A stretch of 64,000 nt of DNA from Diabrotica undecimpunctata. Taxonomy: Eukaryota > Arthropoda > Insecta > Coleoptera > Chrysomelidae. Every line of letters begins with the position of its first letter. Position 1 is the stretch's first letter. This document shows positions 22,182 through 33,470 of this stretch, piece by piece. The notes under the pieces are model-generated. The model did not search any database. It was given only the letters and a program-made list of their open reading frames with translations, and was not told the DNA's origin. A program made the position numbers and the translations under genes. The DNA lies in assembly GCF_040954645.1 (NCBI RefSeq), contig NC_092806.1, positions 80,634,641-80,698,640 on the forward strand, given 5' to 3'.

Positions 22182-22524
22182 TTGACGTCTAAAGTTTCCA
22201 TTCCTCTAATTCAGAAACCCAACCAGACTTTATGCTCCTCTGACAAAGTATCTTCCGAAACTCTCTCTTTAGCATGTTCGCAGGTTTTTACTACAGAATC
22301 GACTGATGGCTATCTTCCTGCTATTAACTGTAATCGTGTCGGCGCATCTTTACAGCAAGTTGAATTCACAGTGGATCATGTCAAACAACACTTAATTAAA
22401 CTTCGCACAGCCGCTTCACCTGGTTTAGATGGTTTAACACCAAAACTGTTAAAAAGATGCGCAGACATGCTTGCAGTATCCTTAACGTTAATTATGCAAA
22501 CTTCTTTCATCCAGAACTCCTTAC
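22182..22524 (+). pseudogene. CR1-like LINE, first part of RT (split by Gypsy)
   Basis: The translation contains VKQHLIKLRTAASPGLDGLT followed by PKLLKRCADMLA and QTSFIQNSLL, which is RT motif 0/1. The frame runs straight into LTR sequence at 22525. The missing next residues (P-S-W-K-L-A-F-V-T-P-I) are found at 31987 onward, after the Gypsy insertion. Confidence 0.85.
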
Positions 22525-22630
22525 TGTTTGTTGTGTTTGTTCTACTCTGTGGGCTTTTTGTTATAATTGATGACTCATTTCTGTATATCTTATTTATTAC
22601 AAGAGAAACTAATACTAATACATAATTACA
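22525..22630 (-). repeat. 3' LTR of the Gypsy element (shortened)
   Basis: Shares with 31760-31850 a ~90-bp block containing TTCTACTCTGTGGGCTTTT and AACTAATACTAATACATAAT. It is about half the length of the other LTR (106 versus 222 bp), the missing part lying on the U3 side. Confidence 0.75.
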
Positions 22631-22642
22631 TCTCCACCATCA
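22631..22642 (-). other. Polypurine tract of the Gypsy element
   Basis: The minus strand reads GATGGTGGAGA directly before the TGTAAT start of the 3' LTR, the expected plus-strand primer position. Confidence 0.55.
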
Positions 22643-22945
22643 GTATTATCTGAACCTTCTACTGGTGCCCGACTTAATCTCGCCCGACTCCTGGAGTATA
22701 GCATCATTCTTTGCAAACGTGCTGAAACATCAAATAATGGTTTTTTAAAAAGACTGACTAATGGTTTATGATCTGTTTCAACTTGTACTTTTCTACCATA
22801 TACATGTTTAAATCTAGTACATCCGAACTTAATTGCATATAACTCTAAGTTGATTGAGACTGTGACAAAGATTTAGATGCATATGCTATAGGTTTTTTGT
22901 TTTGTAAAATCACTGCACCAACTGAAAACTTTGATCAACTGGATA
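22640..22945 (-). pseudogene. Gypsy RNase H, second part
   Basis: The minus strand reads SVGAVILQNKKPIAYASKSL followed, in broken frames, by residues resembling YVYGR-K-x-x-x-x-TDH-x-PL and LLDVSARLQRMMLYS. The first part lies across the I-like LINE at about 27960-28070 (PVLAYFDNNLPLTLSVD). Confidence 0.7.
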
Positions 22946-23239
22946 GTGTGTGTGTGTGGAAAGATAATGGCACAGAATCAAGTCCATTTGCCACAGAAAG
23001 TTGTATACAGAAACTTTTCTTATAATATGAATACAAAGTTGTGAGTTATGCTGCTTTAAATTTCTATTTTTACTTCTTTAATAAAATTGGAAATCGCCCA
23101 TGATTTGTTTTAAGTCGAAAAACACTTGCCGAAAAGAATTTTGACGTGGAATAGTTGAAAATATATTGGGGTGGAGATGGTAGGGTTGGATATATTTTAA
23201 AATACGTATTTTGTGAATTTTCTACAACGTTTTACCACC

Positions 23240-23700
23240 GTCGTTCCCATTTTAACATTATTTTATTTTTTATCAAATTAGAAATGTTTCGTATTGTACA
23301 AATATTACAATGAACTCCGTTTTGTACTGCCTCCTTGGCCAAACTATCAGCTTTTTCATTACCTAGTATACCTATATGACTCTTGACCCATACAAATGTT
23401 ATATTTAAATCTGCTATAATTTTTTTTTAAATTGCATAATATAGGACATTTCATTGTTTCAAATTTTATGCTTTTTATTGACTACCAAGGCTGACTTAGA
23501 ATCAGTTAGTATTACCCCCTCTCGTAAATTATTTGATACTAACCAAGTAATGCCCTTTAAAATTGCTATAAGTTCAGCAGTATATGCTACATATTGATGG
23601 TAATTTAAACGTAAATGATTGTTTTGTATTTTGAATAAAAACTCCACAACCAACTCCGTGTTTTGTTTTAGATCCATCTGTATATATAAATATCTTATTG
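23240..23700 (-). pseudogene. I-like LINE ORF2, RNase H domain
   Basis: In order on the minus strand: IYTDGSKTKHGVG, YTAELIAILKGITWL, GVILTDSKSAL, and VWVKSHIGILGNEKADSLAK. These carry the D-E-D-(H)-D catalytic pattern. A stop/frameshift lies near 23458, and the C-terminal tail (below 23340) decays. Confidence 0.8.
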
Positions 23701-23902
23701 ACTAATCCATCCAATATAGATTTTAAAAGGGTATGATTTATATGATCATATTCTGTATAATTGGGTATTATAACTGTGTGTGGTTTTATTAGTGATCTAA
23801 AAGGTACATTAACATAAGCAATTTTTTATTTTTACTAAAAGAAATATGATCAGCATTATTCCCAACAAAAGCTTCTGCAAGTAGAGGAGAATTTTTTAGT
23901 TT

Positions 23903-25054
23903 CTAATAGCGGTTTGTTAGGTCTTCTTTTGCAATATCACTTAATTTGTTGATCATGTTTGACTCAAGGGATTTTAGTTTTAAAAGATATTTTTGTGATA
24001 ACAGTTGCCGACGTAAGTCCAAAGGTAACTCATTACACTCTGCCAGTATTGCTTTCACCGGTGATGATGCCATCCCACCGATGCAAGTTCTAAGACATTT
24101 ATATTGAACTCTGTTTATTTTGTTTAGATTGGTATTACAAGAGGATCCGTATAAACAACATCCATAGTCAATGATAGAACGCACGTAGGCTCTATAAAAC
24201 AATAAAGCTATACCAGGAGCTGCACCCCAACTTCGATTTGTTACAGACCTAAGTAAATTGTAGCCTTTCTCACATTTGTTTATTAAGTGACTTATGTGGC
24301 TCGACCATAGTAACTTGGTGTCAACAATAATACCTAAATACTTAAACTCTTTAACTACCGACAGGGTACGTCCGCACAGAGTTAATCTCTCTGGAGCACG
24401 TAGTCTATGCCTGGTAAAAAACATGATGGAGCATTTTTCTGTTAAAAGTGTCATGCCTGTTTCTTCTGTCCATATACTTACTTTATGCATAATATTCTCA
24501 AGAGCTTCAGTGCATGCTTCATAACTATTTTGGATGGTGTATATACATATATCATCTGCATATTGTATGCAATTTACGGAGTTATGAAATAGTGAATGAA
24601 TATTGGCAGAATATATATTAAATAGTATAAGGCTAAGTACTGATTCTTGTGGAAATCCATGATAAACAATCCTTGGACCATGTAACACATCTCTATGATC
24701 TCTAATATAGACATGCCTAGAAAAATATAGTTGCAGTATATTTAGGGCAGTCGTTTCACTAAAACCAATACTAATCATTTTTTGTTTAAGTATATTTATA
24801 TTTACAGAGTCGTAAGCCCCTTTTATATCTAGGAATAAACAAGCTAAATACTTGTTACCAGAAAAAGTAATTTAGATGTAATTTACTAAATGAGTTACTG
24901 AATCCAAACTACCATATCCCCTTCTAAAACCGTATTGAGTATTAGGTAAAATATTGTTATTTTCTATGTACCACTCCAGTTTTGTTTTTATCATTCTTTC
25001 AAATGTTTTAGTTATACATGACATTAAAGATATAGGGCGATAAGAAGAAGGCAT
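23903..25054 (-). pseudogene. I-like LINE ORF2, reverse transcriptase
   Basis: The first piece (24872-25054) reads SSYRPISLMSCITKTFERMI and NTQYGFRRGYGSLD. A short shift then leads to LACLFLDIKGAYDSVNINIL. The 291-codon open stretch 23903-24778 has a GFPQESVLSLILFNIY box (PQG-S consensus with Glu instead of Gly) and IQYADDICIYT (catalytic YADD intact), KEFKYLGIIVDTKLLW and a typical thumb. Confidence 0.85.
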
Positions 25055-25383
25055 ATGTTATCTTTAGTTGGTTTTAAAATTAAACAAATGGTAATTTGTT
25101 TAAGTTGCTCGATATAGTTTGCATTCACCCACCAAAGTATGTATTTATTATAAATTCTTTAACAACTTGGGGGAGATTTTTAATAATGTCATATGTAACA
25201 AAATGATTACCCGGAGCAGTACATCTAGAGGTCTTAATTGCAGCTTCAAATTCCGTTGTATCAAAAGATGCATCCATATAGTGGCTGACAATGTTCTCTT
25301 TCGGTCCTTCAAGCATATTTGGTTCAAAAATTTGGTTTATTAGTTCTTCAGATATAAGATGTTTTTTAAAAGTTGAGTTTTTC

Positions 25384-26506
25384 TTAGATACTTTTTTTTA
25401 TAAAACTCCAAATTTTGGATATTGGGGTATTTTTATTTAATTTATTAATAAATTTTTTCCAGCATAATTGTTGTTTTTGTTTGAAAAGTAATTTAGCTTT
25501 GGATTGAATATGCTTGAATTTGAGATAATTTTCGTAATTCGTGGTATTTTTATATTCCATATATGCATCTTTCCTATTATTAACAATTAAGTTGCATTCA
25601 TTATCCCACCAAATAGGATTTGGAGGTTTTTTACTTTTACCTGAACGAGATTTCATTGACTTAGAAGCTGCATCATTTATTATTTTCATGAAAAATTCAA
25701 AGGAATTATTATTACTGTTATTGTTATAAATTTGTGTTTCAATTAGGTTCTGAAAAAGCGTCCAGTCAGCTGAGGATTCAATCCATTTTCTAGAGGGTGT
25801 TTTGTTAGTGGGGATATATTCCAGAGATATATTAATATGGATAGAGAGATGGTCGGAACCAAGTATCATTTAGAGGATTCCATTCGGAGTAACTTAAAAG
25901 ACTAGGTGAGATAAAAGTAAGATCTATGGCAGAAGGTCGTTCCTTGGGCCTGACTATCTTAGTAGGTCGTCCGTCGTTTAAAATAAATCAGGTTAGTTTC
26001 GTCTATAGCCTCTACAAGTCGATTTCCTTGTGAGTTATCTATTGTAGAACCCCAACGGCTGTGATGACAGTTAAAGTCACCGCATATAATGACATCACCC
26101 TGTAGTTGTGAAAAAAGATTACTCCAATCAGTCTTAGTTGCTTTTATTTTGGGAGATTTATAAATGGAGGCTAAGGATATCTAAATTCATCGATATATGC
26201 TGCGCATACTTCTATTTTGGAATTAAAGTTTTTACGGATTGAAATTTCATGATAGGATAGGGAATCTTTGATAAGTATAGCAGTGCCTCCAAATCCATCA
26301 GATCTGTCTACATGTAATAGATTGTAAGTTGGTAAATGAAATATTTTCTTTTTAGATAACCAAGTTTCATTAAGTATAATTAAATCAAATTTAATAGAGT
26401 AATGGTTAAGAAAATTAGCAAGATTAGCTTTATTTTTACTAATGGAATTACAATTCCATTGTAATATATTTATCATCGACTTAATAATAATTTTCATCAA
26501 TATCAC
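25384..26506 (-). pseudogene. I-like LINE ORF2, endonuclease domain
   Basis: Begins INILQWNCNSISKNKANL with LIILNETWLSKK, then GFGGTAILIKDS. After a shift near 26170 it reads DVIICGDFNCHHSRWGS (about 26060), and SDHLSIHI at about 25860. The order and the N, E, D-x-N and S-D-H residues match the AP-like nuclease. At least two frameshifts. Confidence 0.8.
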
Positions 26507-27008
26507 TATATTGTATTGTACCTAATATTTTTATGAGTTCTGTTTGTGTTTCCTGAATAACTAATGAATCTGGGTTTACTAAATTAAATTTTTTTAACAT
26601 ATTTTCAAAAATACAAGGAAGTTTCTGCAGGATCTGTAATTCTAATTTTTCTTTGTATGACTGGAAGGTTTCCCTGTATGGATTAGGAATAACAGAATCT
26701 GATGCTCTATTTTTAAGTTTAAATGAAGGGGGTTTATTAACTGAAAGTGGCGAACTTACTTACGCTGTTGGAAATGAGGACGTGGTACCCAATTTTTATT
26801 ACTCTTGGAAGGGGAATCGTTCGTATCAATATTACCATTCAGCTCAGGGAAATTATTTAGGTTATTTAAAATATCAAAATTATTATGTGTTACTATTTTA
26901 GCGTAAGACGGATTTCTTACAATACCTTCAGCTTCTTTAAATGATACATTTTTTTTCAGACATGATCTTTTTAATTTTTAATTGTTCCTGGTATTTCGGG
27001 CAATTTTT

Positions 27009-27791
27009 TTATATTGACTGATGGTCATGCGTTTCACAGTATATGCAATAAGCGTTAGAAGTGCAATCGATATCGTCATTTTCATAATGGTTTTGACTAC
27101 ATTTTTTACATTTAGCCATAGTGCTTCTGCAGTATTTTGCTGTATGACCATATCGAAGGCACTTAAAACACTGTACGACAGGGTATATGTATGGCTCAAC
27201 AGCAAATCTCACTAAATCAATTTTAACATATTTTGGCAAATTATTTCCTAAAAATGTTAACATGATCATCTCTCTTGGGAAAAACTGTGTCTCATTATCG
27301 GAATTAATAATCCTACGTTTCATTCTTTTTACTTCTACAACTTTTTGCTCACTTTCAATATTCTCCAATATATACTTTTCGGCCAAAAAAGTGTCAACTT
27401 CTCTAATAATTGCCTTTTTATGGTTAAAGAATATAGGTATATAGGCGATCAAATTATTATCTTTTACTAATTTATGTTCTATAATAGCATTTGCGATATT
27501 ATAAGTCTTAAAAATAATTTTTATCTTATTTCTACCAATCAATTTTATATCAATAACATCTTTATTAAAAGTAGTATGTTTAAATAGATAATGACCAACT
27601 TTTACCGCTGATAATCGACTATTTTTATCGACTGGTTCTACAACAATATAGTACGGTCCTATGTCAGTCGAAACATATTTGTTGTCTAAATTATATATTT
27701 TGTTATCAACTTCCATTTCGTTTTGCCTACCGTTTCCATCTGGTGGGTCTTTTCCAGACGGGGAAGCATCCCCGTCGGAAGAGTTACTCAT
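27009..27791 (-). CDS. I-like LINE ORF1 (gag-like RNA-binding protein)
   Basis: 260 codons open from MSNSSDGDASPSGK. The middle is a basic/hydrophobic domain (about residues 40-200). The C-terminus has three zinc-knuckle-like cysteine clusters: CFKCLRYGHTAKYC, CKKCSQNHYENDDIDC and a final CIYC-x-x-x-H. Proteins of this kind bind element RNA and act as nucleic-acid chaperones. The ORF appears intact to its stop, unlike the ORF2 that follows. Confidence 0.75.
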   Translation of the reverse strand: MSNSSDGDASPSGKDPPDGNGRQNEMEVDNKIYNLDNKYVSTDIGPYYIVVEPVDKNSRLSAVKVGHYLFKHTTFNKDVIDIKLIGRNKIKIIFKTYNIANAIIEHKLVKDNNLIAYIPIFFNHKKAIIREVDTFLAEKYILENIESEQKVVEVKRMKRRIINSDNETQFFPREMIMLTFLGNNLPKYVKIDLVRFAVEPYIYPVVQCFKCLRYGHTAKYCRSTMAKCKKCSQNHYENDDIDCTSNAYCIYCETHDHQSI

Positions 27792-27959
27792 TATAAAATT
27801 ATAAAATTGTACTTACCTTATCTATGAGTTTATGAAATAACAAACCAAAACAAACCTGCCTAAATTCGAGCAAAATGTAATTAAGCGTGCTTCACGAGCC
27901 AACCTTATAGTTCGGAAGAAACACCAATACTGTCAACTGATAGCGTTAATGGTAGATTG

Positions 27960-29330
27960 TTATCAAAATATGCTAATACTGGCGTTTGACTAATCATTAA
28001 TTTAAGCGCCTTCTTCCCTGCTCTTCTGTCCAGTGAAAACTAATATATTTTTTTCAATAATAATCTTACATTTTTCGTACGCTCTGCAAAATTATCTATG
28101 TACTCACCTAAATAATCATTCTTAAAAATCTTCTAATATCAGCTACACAGTTAGGAATAGGCATTTGACAAATTGCACTTACTTTACTAGAATCTGGACA
28201 TATGCCGTCTGCACTAAAAATATGACCCAAATATTTAATCTGACAATAGAATTTTGCATTTGTTCATATTAAATTTTAAATTGAATTGTTTTGCCCTATC
28301 TAGTACTAGTTCTAGTATTTTATTGTGGCCTTCCAATGTTTCACTATAAATTAGAATATCATCTATATACAAACAAATTCCTTCTATGTCTCCGACTATT
28401 TCATTCATTATTTTATGAGAAATCTCAGGAGCGCAGCTTATACCATAAGGTAATCTTGTAAATCTAAACCTTACAAAGGGTGTATTAAATGTGCATAGCT
28501 TAGAACTCTCTAAATCTTATGGTATCATCCTAAACCCTGATTGTGCATCTAGCGTTGAAAAATATTATTTTGCTTTTGCTAATTTTGACCTAATCTCATT
28601 AAATGTCGGTATGGGATACATCTTTTTATAGCTTTGTTTAGATTACGGTGATCCAGACAAACTCTCAAACTTTTATTACATTATTCGACTAAGACTATTG
28701 AATTTACACATTCGCTTGCTTCATTGACTTTTTCTATTACTCCCGTAGACAACATTCTGTTTAATTCTTCTTTTAATTGATCATGTAAAGAAAAAGGGTT
28801 CTATTATAGGTTTAATATTATTATCAATTTCTAAATGACATACATTAGGTATACAACCTAGACCAGTAAAAACTTCTTTATTTTTCTCTATGATATACTC
28901 ATGACTTACTAGACCAACTCTTTTAATTAATTTTAATGTTTGACAAGTATCTAGACCCAAAATTGTTTGACACTTCAAATTTACAATAATGAACTCAATA
29001 CTTTCTAACCTATTCACAATTTCACATAACAAATTTACTTTTCCTCCAATAGGTATCACACTGTTTGAAAAAGACTTTAAATATCTACATGTAGGTACTA
29101 GTTCTAACTTTTCTACATTAACCTCATTAAATTTTTTATTGACATCACATTATCTTGTGCACCTGTATCTAAATAACATACTACATTTGTTTTATTAATT
29201 CTGGCTATAATTGACCAATTTTGATTGATACTATTCTAATTGTTTTAATAACAAAATATGGATCATTTCCATTATTAGATGGTTGTACTGTACTTTCTCT
29301 TAAATTTATTTTATTTACTCTTTTAGTTTG
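27960..29330 (-). pseudogene. Gypsy protease and reverse transcriptase (decayed)
   Basis: The minus strand shows a protease-RT junction at 28781-29059 (CQTILGLDTCQTLKLI and EVFTGLGCI). Below it are RT blocks in shifting frames: NSIVLVE, RVCLDHRNLNKAIK, then ICLYIDDILIYSETLEGH (catalytic YIDD intact) at about 28300-28380, and RFLRMI and FHWTEEQGRRRLN. Stops and shifts are frequent. Confidence 0.8.
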
Positions 29331-29341
29331 ACAACATTTTG

Positions 29342-29983
29342 TTTAATGACCATGTTTTTTACAAAAATGACGAATAGCTACTAATGCTGGACATTTATTT
29401 CTATGGTTTTCACCACTTCTTTGACAAACCTTTCTTATCACCTGATTATTTTCATTATTCCTACTCTGGTTTCCATAATCATTATTTATTGATTTAAAAT
29501 TAAAGTTCTGACTTGTTACCTGACTTTGACTTGTACGAACAGTCGTACCATCTATGTTGTGCTGTTGATTATCATTTCTCCAACTTGAGCCTGGAACTTC
29601 ACTTCTATACCTTGAATGATTTGAATTGTGACTCTTGTAACTGCTATTTTGGTAAAAAGTCGAACCTGGATCCTCTTTATTCTTCTTTACTTTGTATACC
29701 ACAGCTTCTGAATTTTAATTTAACTGTTTGGCTTGCATTTGAGTTGTAATTATATTTTGATCAATTTGTAATACCTTTTCTGTCTTCAGATCTACTTCTT
29801 GCAATAGTTTCACCATCTTTCTATACTCTAGTAAGAAAATAATGTCTTTCTACTGTTAAATTTTTCTTCGGGTTACAATATTTTTCAAATCTATCTATTA
29901 CCTCTTTAAATTTTACAGTATCCATGCTAACCTCAAATGACTTGTAAATATTTCTTGTATCCAGCCCAATATAGTGCTACCTT

Positions 29984-29984
<1 letters not shown>
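29342..29984 (-). pseudogene. Gypsy gag, C-terminal part with zinc knuckle
   Basis: Continues gag after the RTE-like insertion: [14 protein letters not shown], then a conserved EVIDRFEKYCNPKKNLTVER block, an N/S/Q-rich linker, and a CCHC-type end CQRSGENHRNKCPALV followed by HFCKKHGH. Stops occur near 29716 and 29342. Together with 31459-31618 it gives the usual capsid-nucleocapsid order. Confidence 0.75.

Positions 29985-29985
<1 letters not shown>

Positions 29986-30021
<36 letters not shown>
29986..30021. repeat. Short (TA)n at the 3' end of the RTE-like LINE
   Basis: About 35 bp of TA at the 3' side of the RTE-like insertion, directly next to the Gypsy gag target duplication. Confidence 0.9.
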
Positions 30022-30024
<3 letters not shown>

Positions 30025-31084
30025 TCTTCTTTTCCATTAATTCTCTATTTCTTGCAATATGTATCAGAGATTGTATGTCGTTAATCCCTGTCCATTGCCT
30101 TATGTTTCGGAGCCAGGACATTTTCTTGCGTCCCATTCCTCTCTTGCCTTCAATTTTACCCTCGATTATAAGTTGGAGGAACTGGTATTTTTCATTTCGC
30201 ATGATGTGACCTAGATACGCCGTTTTCCTTTTGATGGTTTCGAAAAGTTGGCGTTCTTGGTTTATTCTTTTAAGGACATCTATATTTGTGATTTTCGCTG
30301 TCCATGGTATTTTTAGGATACGGCGATAGAGCCACATTTCGAAAGCTTCTAATCTGTTTATATCCCTCGTTTTGAGTGTCCAGCCCTCTACGCCATATAG
30401 CAGCACTGACCACACGTAGCACTTAGTAAACCTTAGTCTCAGTTGAAGATCGAACTCTGAACAAGTCAGTACCTTCTTGCTACTTGCTACTATTGCTTCT
30501 CGTGTTCCTAAACCTTGCCTAAACCCGAACTGGGAGTCACTGATGTCCCATTCACATTTTTTGTATACTCTTTGATGTAGTATTTTTAAGAATATCTTTA
30601 AAGTGTGACTCATCAGGCTAATGACACTGTGATCCTCACATCTTTTTGCATTGACTTTCTTGGGCAGGGGAATAAAGGTAGAGCGTAACCACTGTTGAGG
30701 ATAGCAGCCAGTTTCATAAATTAAGTTAAATATTTTGGGTAGTGCTGAAATTCCCCTTTCATCCAGTAATTTGAGTATTTCTGACGGGATTTCATCTGGT
30801 CCAGGTGCCTTATTGTTTTTTGAATTGAATATTGCCTTTTCTATCTCCTCTTTGGTGATTGAAGGGCCAGTCAGCTGGTCGTCTGTATAAACTTCACTCA
30901 TGGGTCTTTCGTCATGGAAGAGCTCCTGGATATAATTTTCCCATATATCAGTTTTTTCCTTTTCACCCAGCACTATCTGGTTATCCTGATTAACTATGGT
31001 GGTTGGTCTTCGTTTTCTGTATATTCCAGCAGTCTCCTTAAGCTTTTTATGTAAATTACGGTCGTCGTGCTGTCGTTGTAAATG

Positions 31085-31458
<374 letters not shown>

Positions 31459-31618
31459 CTAGTAGAGCTACCTTTCTCGCATCATTTTCCTCCTCTAAAC
31501 CTGTCGCCCTCAAAAATATTTTGAAATTCATGCACCATTCTTCCCAGTTGTAAGCCAAATTTCCCTCCATTGTCAAAGGTTGGTTCTGCTCGACGGCATC
31601 TTGTTCCTCCATGCCCAT
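31459..31618 (-). pseudogene. Gypsy gag, N-terminal part
   Basis: Begins [20 protein letters not shown] and continues with a [20 protein letters not shown] block, the typical start of Gypsy gag (W-x-x-W-x-x-x-F-x-x-x-L-x-A-T-G-L). It breaks at the (TA)n that opens the RTE-like insertion. An apparent 561-codon ORF that joins gag to the LINE through an IY-repeat is an artefact of reading the TA tract. Confidence 0.8.
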
Positions 31619-31742
31619 TTTATATCTTGACTGTTTTTAATAATAAATCTCTTTTTGTTTTTAACATCCTAACACGTGTTCTTAGGTTATGTTTTGGCTT
31701 TTGTAACTATTATAATGACTCTTCGATATTTAACTTACTTTT

Positions 31743-31759
31743 CTTTACTTCTGACACCA
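31743..31759 (-). promoter_or_regulatory. Gypsy primer-binding site
   Basis: The minus strand reads TGGTGTCAGAAGTAAAG immediately after the LTR end ...AGCA. Position and the leading TGG fit a PBS. The matching tRNA was not determined. Confidence 0.55.
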
Positions 31760-31981
31760 TGCTGTTCTACTCTGTGGGCTTTTTTTTATAATTGACTACT
31801 CATTTCTGTATATTTTATTTATTACACGACAAACTAATACTAATACATAATTATCTCTAAAGAGCCATAAGACCAGTCTATCGATTGTCAATCTGTCTGT
31901 CCTTCTCTTTCACTCCCGGGCTTCTTCTATTTGACATGTCACTAATATTAAGGTAAATTTACAACTTAACACAACATAACA
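31760..31981 (-). repeat. 5' LTR of the Gypsy element
   Basis: 222 bp from TGCTGTTC to CATAACA on the plus strand. Its first ~90 bp match 22525-22630. The outer end abuts the CTTAC target duplication. Confidence 0.75.
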
Positions 31982-33408
31982 CTTACCCCCTAGTTGGAAA
32001 TTAGCATTCGTCACCCCTATTTAAAAAAAGGCAACAAACTCGACCCCAACAATTATCGCCCGATTAGCTTGCTGCCAGTAGTTGGCATTCCGAGGAGATG
32101 ACCAAATTCCTTCTCCACGAACATGTTATTCCAACATAACAACATGGATTTGTCTCTGGTCGCTCTACTCTAACTAATCTCTTACATTGTGTTAACGACT
32201 GGACGTCATCCCTTAACAATTCGCAACCGGTCGATGTTTTTTATCTAGATTTCTCTTAAAGCCTTTGACCGTGTACCTAAGAGCTGACTTCTGCATAAGG
32301 TAGAACATTTCGGAGTTCGCGATACTTTACTTTGTTGTATAGATGATTTCCTGACAGGTCGACATTACAAAGTTAGAGTTGGCGAATCTTTCTCACAGGA
32401 CAGGTTAGTGGAAAGTGAAATGCCTCCTCTGCTTTTTACGGTTTATACCAGCGATGTTCCTTATTGTTTTAAGTAAAATTTCGCTCTACGCTGATGACAC
32501 AAAAATATATACCAATCCAATCACAAACCAACTAACCCTCCAAATGGATTTGGGCTCTATTTTAACTTGGTGTTCCCAGCAGTTACTACCCTTAAATGCG
32601 GAAAAATGTGTAGTGCTTCGAATTGGTAAAAATAACCCACTTGTACCGTACTTTGTTAACGGGCAGTCATTAGATTCTGTGTTCTCGTATAACGACCTTG
32701 GTGTTATTGTAAACAGCAGCCTAACTTGGTCCGACCATATTACCTCTGTTTGTAAACGTGCGAACTCCAGACTGTATCATATTCGGAGGTGCGTTTCGAG
32801 AGTTTTAATGCAATCATTCTGTAAACTTTACACTTTTTACGTAAGACCGTTACTCGAATACGCTGGACCAACGTGGTATCCTGATCTGGTTCGAGACAAA
32901 ACTTTGTTGGAAAACGTTCAAAGAAAAGCCACTCGAATTCCTTTGGGACTGAGAAGACCTTCTTATGCAGAAAGACAGTATGGCTAACCTAACTTCTTTT
33001 GAACTCCGCCGACAACGTGGAGACTTAATTACAACATTTAAAATATTAAAATTCTCTTTTTTAAATCTCGATGAAATGTTTACCATAAATCAAGATAAAC
33101 GCCACAGTGGTCATCAGTCTAAACTAAAAAAAGAAAACTTTTCTACAAGATCAAGATAGAACTTTCTACTAAATAGAGTTTTTGAGTGCTAAAATAACCT
33201 TAATGATAACATTGTCTCTGCTCCCTTTACCAACGCGTTCAAAAACAGACTGGACCGTTTTATATTATAGTTAAAATATTGTTTTTCTTTTAAACCAAAA
33301 ATTGTAATTTTGTTATTTTTTTTGTAATCTTGTAATTTACTAGTAGGTTACTAATGAAATTTCTTTGTTTTTGGGCAAAATAGAGACTTCTCTCTTCCCT
33401 TGCTTATG

Positions 33409-33410
<2 letters not shown>
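31982..33410 (+). pseudogene. CR1-like LINE, rest of RT and 3' UTR
   Basis: Continues the RT interrupted at 22524: WKLAFVTPI, then NYRPISLLPVVG, a decayed fingers region, and an open stretch 32415-32987 with SLYADDTKIYTNP (catalytic YADD intact), LNAEKCVVLRIGK and LGVIVNSSLTWSDHI. It ends near AFKNRLDRFIL at 33268. A ~140-bp 3' UTR leads into the (TAA)n tract at 33411. The reading frame has several shifts. Confidence 0.85.

Positions 33411-33468
<58 letters not shown>
33411..33468. repeat. (TAA)n tract: LINE tail and landing site of the Dong-like array
   Basis: About 19 TAA units. On its left is the 3' UTR of the CR1-like LINE (same strand), so the tract probably began as that element's microsatellite tail. 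On its right the first Dong-like copy begins. Dong-type (R4 clade) elements are known to insert into TAA repeats. Confidence 0.9.

Positions 33469-33469
<1 letters not shown>

Positions 33470-33470
<1 letters not shown>

Larger units (their letters stand above)
22950..27990 (-). mobile_element. Nearly complete I-like LINE inserted in the Gypsy element
   Basis: On the minus strand it has, in order, a CCHC-type ORF1 (27009-27791), endonuclease (25870-26506), RT (23903-25054) and RNase H (23240-23700). Gypsy RNase H coding sequence lies on both sides, showing insertion into that element. The combination of a three-knuckle gag, AP-like endonuclease and RNase H is characteristic of the I superfamily. 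Exact ends were not resolved; a GT-rich run near 22950 may be the 3' tail. Confidence 0.75.

Noticed and set aside
33365..33469. An ATG upstream of copy 1 extending the Dong-like ORF through an isoleucine run
   Set aside because: The extension is LINE 3' UTR plus (TAA)n. The element's true N-terminus is seen in copies 2 and 3, and copy 1 is 5'-truncated.
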